Assembly: GCA_003220265.1 (NCBI GenBank)
Contig: QHRW01000113.1
Coordinates: 51,638-115,637, forward strand
Length of the DNA: 64,000 nucleotides
Direction: 5' to 3'
Origin: Candidatus Rokuibacteriota bacterium
GTDB lineage: Bacteria; Methylomirabilota; Methylomirabilia; Rokubacteriales; CSP1-6
The notes under the pieces are model-generated. The model was not told the origin of the DNA. It made no database searches and saw nothing but the letters and a program-made list of their open reading frames with translations. This document shows positions 57,065 to 64,000 of the stretch, in pieces; position 1 is the first letter of the stretch; each line of letters starts with the position of its first letter. A program made the translations under genes and the position numbers.

Positions 57065-59424
57065 TAGCCGGTCTTGACGAACGGCGCCAGGCCGCTCTTG
57101 CCCACCTCTGCGCGAAACCGCTTCATGTCGTCGGCGTCCTTGAGCACGCAGCCGAGCGTCTCGTTCACGAGCGTCTCGTCGAGGTGATCGGCGTGCAGGC
57201 CGGCCAGCGCGTTCGCCCAGTCGAGCGTCTCTGCCACGCCCGGCACCTTGGCCAGCCGCACCTTGCGCAGCGACTCCATGAAGCGCGCCACCTCGCGGGC
57301 CAGCCGCGCGTCGATGCCCGGCACCTTGCGGTGGACGATCGCCACTTCCTTGTCGTAGTCAGGATAGTCGATCCAGAGATAGAGGCAGCGGCGGCGCAGC
57401 GCATCGCTCAGCTCGCGCGTGCGATTGGACGTCAGGATCACGTGCGGCGGGTGCGTGGCCTTGATGGTGCCGATCTCGGGAATCGTCACCTGCCAGTCGG
57501 AGAAGACCTCCAGCATGAACGCTTCGAATTCCTCGTCGCAGTTATGCGTGACGACCTGGTTGGCGACGAAGTATGGCGAGCCGTCGAGGACGAAGTCATA
57601 GACGGTCTGCTCTCCTTCAACGGGCTCGATCGACATGACCGTTCCAAGCACGACCTCGCGATCCAACAGATCGCGCACCTCCGGCGCATCGAAAGCGTCC
57701 GCGATCCGTCGTAGCGACGACACGTTGGCATGCACGCGATCGCCCAGGATGTCGTGCACGGTCTGGTGGCAAGGGACCCGGTGAAGCGTGGTACGCGCTT
57801 TCAGGTGTTCCAGTGCCTCCACGACCGCAGGCCTGGGCAGGGTCTCGGTACGCGTGTAGCGGCTCGCCGTCGATATGGCGGCGAGACGCTGCTGCTTCGC
57901 CCGAGCACAGAAGCCGACCGCTCGATCGAAGGCCGTCACATCCGAGACGGTGAGCTGAAAGAAGGGGCCGCGTCCAAACGCCCCGCCCCCCGCCCGGGTC
58001 GTCGTGATATGGCTGTCCACGCCGAGCGAGCTCAAGAGCTGCTGCATCCCGACCACGAGGGCGGAGGACGCCGATACGGCCGCTACCTGATGATGGGCGA
58101 CCCACCCTTCCCCGTCGAAGAAGCCCCGAACAAACGCCGCTCGCTTGGCGCTGGGTAGACCGAAGACGAAATCCGGAACACGCCGAGTCCGGCTCCTGCC
58201 GAAGGCCGGGCCGAGCACCTTCTGGAGGAAGCGGCCGAGCGGCAACGAATGACACGTCAGCTCGAAGTTCCGGTGCGGACCTTGCCTGATACGGGCCGGC
58301 CGTGAGAAGGCTTCGGCAAACTTCGCAGCATAGACCTCGAGGTTCGCTCGGTCCTTGTCGGCGACGCACAACCGGTCGCTCGTGAAGCAGCCGTCAGCGA
58401 CGATGTACCCGAGGATCTCGTAAAACGCTGCCGATTGGCACACCCGTCCGATCCCGGCCGGCCGCGCTGTGATCGCTGCCCCGTCCACACCAAGCGAGTT
58501 CGCGACACGCGCCAGGACGCCGGCTCGCAGCGACCGACGTACGGGGTGCGGTCCGAGCGCATTGCTGAGGTGACTGGCGGACACCGACACACCGCTCGCC
58601 AGTTGCTCGTACGTCCGGCCGGTGCGGCGATATGCGGCATGCAGCAGCCGCCGATCGGCATCGTTGAGCTTGACGATGTCATCTTCAAACTCGAATACCG
58701 GCTCGTGCAGCCGACCGACGTGAAGCGACTTGTGCAGTGGCAGCCGATCTCCAGGTCGCAATTCGGCGGCCTCGACGACCTCGTATCCTGCCCCTGAGTA
58801 TCGGGCGAACTTGTGCTCCGACGTCACCTCGATGAGGCGTCCGCCCGCGAGGATTCGCAGGACACCGGAGACTGAACGTGGGATCACCTTCTTCACGGTT
58901 GCGCGTGTCATGCGGAATGCGTCCGGATCGAAGCTGATCAGCCCATCCCCTGGCTGGACGGTCGCGGCCCGTTTCACGCCATGCACCGTGGCCACGAGGG
59001 TATCGCCGGTTACGCATCGGTCAACTTCATCAACGAGGAGCACAGGAGCCTTCTCCTGTGTGATTGCCTGCAACAGCGGCCGCTTCAGCAGGAACTTGTC
59101 CGAGAAGATCTCGTGCTCTTCCTGGTCCACCGGCTTGTGCGCGCCCTCGTCCAGCTTGATGTGCAGCAGCTGCTTCTGGTAGTTCCACTCGTACAGCGCG
59201 GTCGAGGCGTCCAGCCCCTCGTAGCACTGCAGGCGGATCAGGTTCGTGTCGAGCATCCGCGCCATGACCTTGGCCACTTCCGTCTTGCCGACGCCCGCGT
59301 GACCTTCGATGAGCAGCGGCTTGCGGAGGCTCTGGGCCAGATGCACCGAGGTCGCCACCGGGGCGTCGGTAACGTACTCGGCGGCTTCCATCAACGACTG
59401 GATCTTGCGGATCTCTTCGCGCAC
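57064..59424 (-). CDS. coxD: MoxR/CoxD AAA+ ATPase interrupted by an intein
   Basis: 786 residues as translated; after removal of residues 137-628 the host protein is 294 residues, the normal MoxR length. Walker A is GHAGVGKTE (41-49) and Walker B ends VLLVDEVDR, where the intein enters before Cys. The rejoined sequence DEVDR-CDEEFEAFMLEV is typical MoxR except that Cys replaces Ala. The arginine-finger half (ILTSNRTRELSDALRRRCLY) follows. It unfolds or remodels the CO-dehydrogenase-type enzyme with CoxE. The start is a GTG; a TACAAT box lies 8 bases upstream at the end of mocA. Confidence 0.95.
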   Translation of the reverse strand: MREEIRKIQSLMEAAEYVTDAPVATSVHLAQSLRKPLLIEGHAGVGKTEVAKVMARMLDTNLIRLQCYEGLDASTALYEWNYQKQLLHIKLDEGAHKPVDQEEHEIFSDKFLLKRPLLQAITQEKAPVLLVDEVDRCVTGDTLVATVHGVKRAATVQPGDGLISFDPDAFRMTRATVKKVIPRSVSGVLRILAGGRLIEVTSEHKFARYSGAGYEVVEAAELRPGDRLPLHKSLHVGRLHEPVFEFEDDIVKLNDADRRLLHAAYRRTGRTYEQLASGVSVSASHLSNALGPHPVRRSLRAGVLARVANSLGVDGAAITARPAGIGRVCQSAAFYEILGYIVADGCFTSDRLCVADKDRANLEVYAAKFAEAFSRPARIRQGPHRNFELTCHSLPLGRFLQKVLGPAFGRSRTRRVPDFVFGLPSAKRAAFVRGFFDGEGWVAHHQVAAVSASSALVVGMQQLLSSLGVDSHITTTRAGGGAFGRGPFFQLTVSDVTAFDRAVGFCARAKQQRLAAISTASRYTRTETLPRPAVVEALEHLKARTTLHRVPCHQTVHDILGDRVHANVSSLRRIADAFDAPEVRDLLDREVVLGTVMSIEPVEGEQTVYDFVLDGSPYFVANQVVTHNCDEEFEAFMLEVFSDWQVTIPEIGTIKATHPPHVILTSNRTRELSDALRRRCLYLWIDYPDYDKEVAIVHRKVPGIDARLAREVARFMESLRKVRLAKVPGVAETLDWANALAGLHADHLDETLVNETLGCVLKDADDMKRFRAEVGKSGLAPFVKTG
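57541..59016 (-). mobile_element. Intein with LAGLIDADG homing endonuclease in moxR
   Basis: 492 codons, residues 137-628 of the translated protein. Block A is CVTGDTLVATVHG with the N-terminal Cys. Block B is IEVTSEHKFARYS with the TxxH motif. The two LAGLIDADG helices are EILGYIVADGCF and FVRGFFDGEGWV. Blocks F and G read VYDFVLDGSPYFVANQVV followed by THN, then Cys of the C-extein. All splicing residues (Cys1, TxxH, His-Asn, Cys+1) are present, so it should splice. Two helix-turn-helix-like stretches flank the endonuclease (about 268-315 and 535-590), probably for DNA recognition. Base composition looks less GC-rich than its host. Confidence 0.93.
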
Positions 59425-59430
59425 GGGTCG

Positions 59431-60006
59431 CTATTGTACATGAAGGCGCGCGTAGTCCTCGGGCGTGTCCACGTCGAGCGGCATCGGCGCGTCGATGTCC
59501 ACCCGCGCGACGCGCTCGGGGCGCGCCTGCACCACGGCCTTCGCCCCGGCGTCGCCGTCGAGCGCGCGCAGCTCGCCGAAGACGTCGGCCGTGAACAGGA
59601 CCGGGGTGCCCTGCGTGCCGCGATAGACCGGCGCCACGATCGCCTTGCCGGTGCGCTCGCGCGCGGCCAGCAGCGCCGCCAGCGTTCCGTCGGGCACCCG
59701 CGGCTGGTCACCGAGCGCGACCAGCGCGGCCGCCGTCCACGGCTTCAGCGCCGCGGCCCCGATCGCGATGGATGACCCTTGTCCCGCCTGCGGCCGGGGA
59801 TTCACGGCGAAGCGCACGGGGAGCCCGGCCAGCGCGCTCCGTAGAGCTTGGTCGTCCTGGCCCGTCACCACGACGGTGTCGGCGACGTGCGGCAGGATGG
59901 CCTCGACGCTCCACCGCACGACAGGCTTGCCGCGAAGCTCCAGCAGCAGCTTCTGGCGGCCCATGCGCCGCGCGAAGCCGGCGGCGAGGACGATCGCGGC
60001 GATCAT
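59431..60006 (-). CDS. mocA: Molybdenum cofactor cytidylyltransferase MocA-like
   Basis: 191 residues, nucleotidyltransferase fold: AIVLAAGFARRMGRQKLLLE at the N-terminus, VVVTGQDDQALRSAL, and LVALGDQPRVPDG in the metal-binding region. MocA makes the cytosine dinucleotide form of Moco (MCD) used by xanthine-dehydrogenase and CO-dehydrogenase family enzymes, which suits its place between coxM and moxR. A MobA specificity (GTP) is less likely. Confidence 0.9.
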   Translation of the reverse strand: MIAAIVLAAGFARRMGRQKLLLELRGKPVVRWSVEAILPHVADTVVVTGQDDQALRSALAGLPVRFAVNPRPQAGQGSSIAIGAAALKPWTAAALVALGDQPRVPDGTLAALLAARERTGKAIVAPVYRGTQGTPVLFTADVFGELRALDGDAGAKAVVQARPERVARVDIDAPMPLDVDTPEDYARLHVQ

Positions 60007-60027
60007 CGAGGGGAGACGGAAACGGCA

Positions 60028-60065
60028 GCGCGCCGCGGAGGCATCACGAGGCCCCCGCGGCGCGC
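60028..60065. terminator. Perfect 11-bp hairpin between coxM and mocA
   Basis: GCGCGCCGCGG (60028-60038) pairs fully with CCGCGGCGCGC (60055-60065) around a 16-base loop, in the 82-base gap after the coxM stop. No T run. It could limit readthrough from coxSLM into mocA-moxR-coxE or stabilise the coxSLM mRNA end. Confidence 0.6.
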
Positions 60066-60088
60066 CGCCGTGTGGCGAGCGTGCGCGC

Positions 60089-60955
60089 TCAGCCCTGCGC
60101 GCGCTTGAGGGCGGCTTCGAGCGCCCGGCGCGCGAACACGCGGCAGAGGTGCGCCTTGTACTCCACCGAGCCCTGCAGGTCGGGCTGGACGTCCACGCCG
60201 TCGGCGGCCTTCTGGGCGGCCGCTTCGATGGTCGCGGCGTCGAGCTTCTTGTTGAGCAGCGCGGCCTCCACGCCCTTGGCGCGCACGGCCTTGGTGCCGG
60301 CGCCGGTGACGCCCACGCCCACCTTCTTGCACACGCCCGACTTGTCCACGGTCACCGCGGCGCAGACGCCGACGATGGCGAAGCGCGAGGCCGGATGCGG
60401 GAACTTCATGTAGCACGCCCCGCTGCCGGGGCCCGACACCGGGATGCGAATCGTCGTGAGGACCTCGTTGTCCTTGACCGCGGTGGTCATGAGGCCCTTG
60501 AACCAGTCGTCGGCCTTCACCGTGCGCTTGCCCTTGGCGCCCTCGCACACGAACTCGAAGCCGAGCGCGATGGCGGTGGCCGGCATGTCGGCAGCGGGAT
60601 CGGCGTGCGCGAGCGAGCCGCCGATGGTGCCCTTGTTGCGCACGGCGGGGTCGCCGATGACGGCGGCGGTCTCGGAGACGACCGGCACCTTGGCCTTGAT
60701 CGGCTTGGACGACTCCACTTCCCAGTGCGTCGTCATGGCGCCGACGGTGAAGACACCCTTCTCTTCCTTGATCCCGGCCAGGCCCTTGATCTTGCCGAGG
60801 TCGATCAGGTGCTTGGGCTGGGCCAGGCGCAGCTTCATCATCGGGATGAGGCTGTGGCCGCCGGCCAGCAGCTTGGCGTCGTCGAGCTTGTCGAGCAGCT
60901 TGAGCGCGTCCTTGACGCTGGTCGGCGCGTGATACTCGAAGGCGGCTGGATACAT
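60089..60955 (-). CDS. coxM: CO-dehydrogenase-type medium (FAD) subunit CoxM
   Basis: 288 residues. The FAD-binding motifs are AGGHSLIPMMKLRLAQP (31-47) and TIGGSLAHADPAADMPA, both standard in CoxM/CutM. YMKFPHPASRFAIVGV (here CYMKFPHPASRFAIVGVCAA) and the C-terminal CO_deh_flav_C domain follow. It carries electrons from the Fe-S subunit to quinones or other acceptors. The gene order S-L-M is that of form II cox operons. Confidence 0.95.
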   Translation of the reverse strand: MYPAAFEYHAPTSVKDALKLLDKLDDAKLLAGGHSLIPMMKLRLAQPKHLIDLGKIKGLAGIKEEKGVFTVGAMTTHWEVESSKPIKAKVPVVSETAAVIGDPAVRNKGTIGGSLAHADPAADMPATAIALGFEFVCEGAKGKRTVKADDWFKGLMTTAVKDNEVLTTIRIPVSGPGSGACYMKFPHPASRFAIVGVCAAVTVDKSGVCKKVGVGVTGAGTKAVRAKGVEAALLNKKLDAATIEAAAQKAADGVDVQPDLQGSVEYKAHLCRVFARRALEAALKRAQG

Positions 60956-60971
60956 GGTCGCGTGTCTCCTG

Positions 60972-63323
60972 TTAGCGCTTCGCGCTCTGCATGATCGTCC
61001 ACACTCGTCCCGCCGTCAGCGGCATCGTCTCGATATGGTCGACGCCCAGCGGCGCGAGCGCGTCCACGACCGCGTTCATCACGGCCGGCGTGGCGGCGAT
61101 GGTGCCGGTCTCGCCGGCGCCCTTGACGCCGAGCGGGTTGACCAGCGTCGGGGTCACCGTGCGGTCGGTCTCGTACATGGGCAGCATGTCGGCCTTGGGC
61201 AGCGCGTAGTCCATCATGCTGCCGGTCACCAGCTGGCCGTCGTCGTACACGGCGCCTTCGCACAGCGCCTGCCCCACGCCCTGGGCGATGCCGCCGTGGA
61301 CCATGCCGTCCACGATCATCGGGTTCATCACGTTGCCGACGTCGTCCACCGCCAGGTAGCGCACGATCTTCACCTGGCCGGTGTCGCGATCGATCTCCAC
61401 CACGCAGGCGTGCGCGCCGAACGGGAAGCAGAAGTTCGAGGGATCGTAGAACGACGTCTCCTCCAGCCCGGGCTCGAGCCCCGCCGGATAGTTGTGCGGC
61501 ACGTACGCCGTCAGCGCGACCTGGCCGAACGGCACCGCCTTGCCGGGGAAGCCCTTCACCTGGAACTGGCCGTTGGTGTACTCGATGTCGCTCGGCGAGG
61601 CCTCGAGCAGGTGGGCGGCGATCTTCTTGCCCTTCTCCTTGATCTTCTGCAGCGACATCAGCAGCGCGGTGCCGCCCACGGAGCCGGAGCGGCTCCCGTA
61701 GGTCCCCATGCCGAAGGGGATGGCGCCGGTGTCGCCGTGGACGATCTCCACGCTCTCCATCGGCACGCCGAGCTCGTCGGCCACGAGCTGGGAGAAGGTG
61801 GTCTCGTGTCCCTGCCCGTGCGAGTGCGAGCCCGTGTACACCGTGATCCCGCCCGTCGGGTGCACGCGCACCTTGCCCGACTCGTAGAGCCCGGCCTGGG
61901 CGCCGAGGGAGCCGACGACCTTGGACGGCGCGATCGAGCACGCCTCGATGTACGTCGAGAAGCCGAGGCCCAGCAGCCGCCCCTGCTTGCGCGCGGCCTG
62001 CTGCTCGCTGCGGAACTTCTTGTAGTCGAGCATGCCGAGCAGCTTGTCGAAGGCGGCGGCGTAGTTGCCGCTGTCGTAGTTGAGCGCGACCTGGGTCTGG
62101 AAGCCGTTCTCGAACTTCGGGATGAAGTTCTTCTTGCGGATGTCGGCCGGATCCAGCTTGAGCGCGGCGGCGCCGGCGTCGATCATCCGCTCCAGCAGGT
62201 AGGCCGCCTCCGGCCGTCCGGCGCCGCGATAGGCGTCCACCGGCGTCGTGTTGGTGAACACGCCGGTGACGTGGGCGTGGATGGCCGGGATCGTGTAGAC
62301 GCCGTTCAGCAGCGTCGCGTAGAGGTACGTCGGCACCGCCGGCGCGAAGGTCGACAGGTACGCGCCCATGTTGGCGATGGTCTTCACGCGCAGCCCGACG
62401 ATCTTGCCCTGGGCGTCGAAGGCCATCTCGGCCTCGGTGACGTGATCGCGGCCGTGGGCGTCGGTCAGGAATGCCTCGCGCCGGCTCGACGTCCACCGCA
62501 CGGGGCGCTTGATCTGCTTCGTCGCCCACGAGCAGATCGTCTCCTCGTTGTAGAGGAAGATCTTGGAGCCGAAGGCGCCGCCCACGTCGGGCGCGATCAC
62601 GCGCACCTTGTGCTCGGGGATGCCGAGGACGAACGCGCACATCAGCAGCCGGTGCACGTGCGGGTTCTGCGAGGTCACCCACAGCGTGAGGTCGCCGGTG
62701 GCCCGATCGTAGCTGGCCAGGCACGCGCGCGGCTCCATCGGGTTGGCGACCAGCCGCTGGTTGACGATCTTCTTCTTGACGACGCGCGCGGCGCCGCGAA
62801 AGGCCGTCTCCACGGCGGCGGCATCGCCGATCTGCCAGGTGAAGGCCGTGTTGGAGGGCGCCACCTCGTGGATCTGCGTGCTGCCCTTGGCGGTGGCCTT
62901 GTCGGTGGCGCTCACCGCCGGCAGCACCTCCCACGTCACCTTCACCTTCTCGGCCGCGTCCTCGGCGGCGTCGTGCGACTCGGCGATCACGATCGCCACC
63001 GGGTCGCCGACGCAGCGGGCCGCGTCACTGGCCAGCGGCATGTGCGGCGGGACCTTGAGCTCCGGCAGCAGCCACCCGCACGGCAGCGAGTTCACGCCCG
63101 TCATGTCCTTGCCGGTGAAGATTGCCACCACGCCGGGATGCTTGAGGGCGGCGGCGGTGTCGATCTTCTTGATGCGCGCGTGCGCGTGCGGGCTGCGGAC
63201 GAATGCCGCCCACGTGGTGCCGGGCAGCTTCACGTCGTCCACGTACGTCCCCCGCCCGGTGATGAAGCGCGGGTCCTCGCGCCGCTTGATCGACTTGCCG
63301 AGCACTCGCTCAACCGTCGCCAT
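60972..63323 (-). CDS. coxL: Form II-like aerobic CO dehydrogenase large subunit
   Basis: 783 residues, the molybdopterin subunit of the xanthine oxidase family. The active-site loop is AYRGAGR (364-370), the form II signature; form I enzymes have AYXCSFR with the copper-binding Cys. [30 protein letters not shown] and the catalytic Glu738 in [10 protein letters not shown] are present. Form II enzymes may oxidise CO poorly or not at all and could act on other small carbonyl or heterocyclic compounds. A fully standard length. Confidence 0.95.
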   Translation of the reverse strand: MATVERVLGKSIKRREDPRFITGRGTYVDDVKLPGTTWAAFVRSPHAHARIKKIDTAAALKHPGVVAIFTGKDMTGVNSLPCGWLLPELKVPPHMPLASDAARCVGDPVAIVIAESHDAAEDAAEKVKVTWEVLPAVSATDKATAKGSTQIHEVAPSNTAFTWQIGDAAAVETAFRGAARVVKKKIVNQRLVANPMEPRACLASYDRATGDLTLWVTSQNPHVHRLLMCAFVLGIPEHKVRVIAPDVGGAFGSKIFLYNEETICSWATKQIKRPVRWTSSRREAFLTDAHGRDHVTEAEMAFDAQGKIVGLRVKTIANMGAYLSTFAPAVPTYLYATLLNGVYTIPAIHAHVTGVFTNTTPVDAYRGAGRPEAAYLLERMIDAGAAALKLDPADIRKKNFIPKFENGFQTQVALNYDSGNYAAAFDKLLGMLDYKKFRSEQQAARKQGRLLGLGFSTYIEACSIAPSKVVGSLGAQAGLYESGKVRVHPTGGITVYTGSHSHGQGHETTFSQLVADELGVPMESVEIVHGDTGAIPFGMGTYGSRSGSVGGTALLMSLQKIKEKGKKIAAHLLEASPSDIEYTNGQFQVKGFPGKAVPFGQVALTAYVPHNYPAGLEPGLEETSFYDPSNFCFPFGAHACVVEIDRDTGQVKIVRYLAVDDVGNVMNPMIVDGMVHGGIAQGVGQALCEGAVYDDGQLVTGSMMDYALPKADMLPMYETDRTVTPTLVNPLGVKGAGETGTIAATPAVMNAVVDALAPLGVDHIETMPLTAGRVWTIMQSAKR

Positions 63324-63332
63324 GATGCTCTC

Positions 63333-63809
63333 CTACTTCTTTCCGGCCATCTGCTCGGCCGCCCACTGGATCGCCTTGACGATGTTGTGGTAGCCCGTGC
63401 ACCGGCAGAGGTTGCCCTCGAGCTGGTGGCGAATCTGCTCCTCGGACGGCTTGGGATAGCGCTCCAGCATCTGGTGCGCGGCCATGATCATGCCGGGGGT
63501 GCAGAAGCCGCACTGCAGGCCGTGCTTCTCCCAGAACCCCTGCTGGATCGGATGCAGGTCGCCGTTCTTGGCGAGGCCCTCGATCGTGGTGATCTTGACG
63601 CCGTCGCACTGCACGGCGAAGAAGTTGCAGGCCTTCACGGCCTTGCCGTCCATGAGGATGGTGCAGGCGCCGCACTGGCTGGTGTCGCACCCGACGTGGG
63701 TGCCGGTGAGCCCGACCAGCTCGCGAATATAGTGGACGAGCAGGAGTCGCGGCTCCACTTCGTGGCTGTACGACTGGCCGTTGATGGTCATCTTCACTGG
63801 GAGTTTCAC
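63333..63809 (-). CDS. coxS: CO-dehydrogenase-type small (2Fe-2S) subunit CoxS
   Basis: 158 residues from a GTG at 63809, chosen because GGAGG lies 7 bases upstream; the frame is open further up but the longer N-terminus is not family-like. A plant-type [2Fe-2S] site uses Cys41, 46, 49 and 61 ([16 protein letters not shown]) and a second site uses Cys100, 103, 135 and 137 ([15 protein letters not shown]). It passes electrons from CoxL to CoxM. It is the first gene of the operon. Confidence 0.96.
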   Translation of the reverse strand: MKLPVKMTINGQSYSHEVEPRLLLVHYIRELVGLTGTHVGCDTSQCGACTILMDGKAVKACNFFAVQCDGVKITTIEGLAKNGDLHPIQQGFWEKHGLQCGFCTPGMIMAAHQMLERYPKPSEEQIRHQLEGNLCRCTGYHNIVKAIQWAAEQMAGKK

Positions 63810-63864
63810 GACTCGTCCTCCAAAGATTCGTAACGGTTTGAGGCGCCGATGCTTGCGGGGCAAG

Positions 63865-63893
63865 AGCCTAAGGCGGCCGGAGGCCAGTGTCAA
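63865..63893 (-). promoter_or_regulatory. cox operon promoter (TTGACA-N17-TAGGCT)
   Basis: On the minus strand a perfect TTGACA at 63893-63888, a 17-base spacer and TAGGCT at 63870-63865. Transcription would begin near 63858, leaving a leader of about 49 bases with a GGAGG site. It is the best sigma-70-type promoter in the window. Confidence 0.75.
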
Positions 63894-63903
63894 TCTACCT
63901 ACA

Positions 63904-64000
63904 TGGGGGCCCCGAGATGGCCCCCAAACCCCCCAACGCTCGCCGCGCCCCGGCGCAGCCGTGGCGCGCCTCGATCACCCGCGTTCAACAAGCATGGGGG
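63904..64000. repeat. Interspersed intergenic hairpin repeat, copy B
   Basis: Hairpin arms TGGGGGCC (63904-63911) and GGCCCCCA (63919-63926), then a GC-rich tail. It matches copy A at 32656-32735 over about 80 bases in the same orientation. It reaches the window edge, so its full length is unknown. Confidence 0.7.

Noticed and set aside
60972..63323. Form I (true Mo-Cu CO dehydrogenase) assignment of CoxL
   Set aside because: The loop is AYRGAGR without the copper-binding Cys, and the gene order is S-L-M, both form II features.

Overview
The window is a gene-dense, very GC-rich stretch of a diderm bacterial chromosome. It carries a lipid A/Kdo operon, BamA and an OmpH/Skp chaperone, a Lol exporter, a form II-like aerobic CO dehydrogenase operon, a type IV pilin, a probable PEP-CTERM protein and many housekeeping genes. 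From memory this gene set and the long runs of ATGA/GTGA gene overlaps resemble Candidatus Rokubacteria / Methylomirabilota. No rRNA is present, so the lineage is an inference. Almost everything lies on the minus strand; 42.8-47.9 kb holds the plus-strand island.

Layout, left to right. (1) 1-15.6 kb, minus: an envelope operon read from clpC through bamA, an OmpH chaperone, lpxD, lpxA, a Gfo/Idh oxidoreductase, lpxI, lpxB, a DUF374 acyltransferase, waaA, lpxK and waaF to a GT4 glycosyltransferase cut by the window edge. (2) 15.6-28.5 kb, minus: lolD, a lolC/E-type permease, lysS, prfB with an intact +1 frameshift site, lnt, a phosphoesterase, nusB, ribH, ribBA, ribE, ribD, ftsY and a RodZ-like protein. 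(3) 28.5-42.5 kb, minus: smc, a small zinc-ribbon protein, secA, recN, nadK, tlyA, a rhomboid protease and a pair of M16 peptidases, one with a destroyed zinc site.

(4) 42.5-48.7 kb, accessory island: a secreted octapeptide-repeat protein; a membrane serine protease fused to a rhodanese domain whose active-site loop is interrupted by an in-frame TGA that looks like selenocysteine; a HIT hydrolase; several small Cys-rich or unknown proteins; a type IV pilin; and tRNA-Ala(CGC). (5) 48.7-55.5 kb, minus: an eight-gene operon xdhC, molybdopterin-binding protein, an 18-codon micro-ORF, sufU-like, sufS, speB-like, nfeD-like and slipin. (6) 55.5-64 kb, minus: a 64-residue probable PEP-CTERM protein, then the cox cluster coxS-coxL-coxM, mocA, moxR/coxD and coxE. 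The MoxR ATPase carries a 492-residue intein with a LAGLIDADG endonuclease at the end of its Walker B motif.

Themes linking the genes: the left half builds the outer membrane (lipid A, Kdo core, BamA, Lol, Lnt). The right end builds and matures a molybdenum hydroxylase (subunits, cytidylyltransferase, XdhC/CoxF, MoxR-CoxE ATPase pair, cysteine desulfurase). Three surface-type genes (repeat protein, pilin, PEP-CTERM protein) each have a GG-N10-GC promoter of the sigma-54 type. Several other genes have a -10 box 7-8 bases before the start codon, which suggests leaderless mRNAs.
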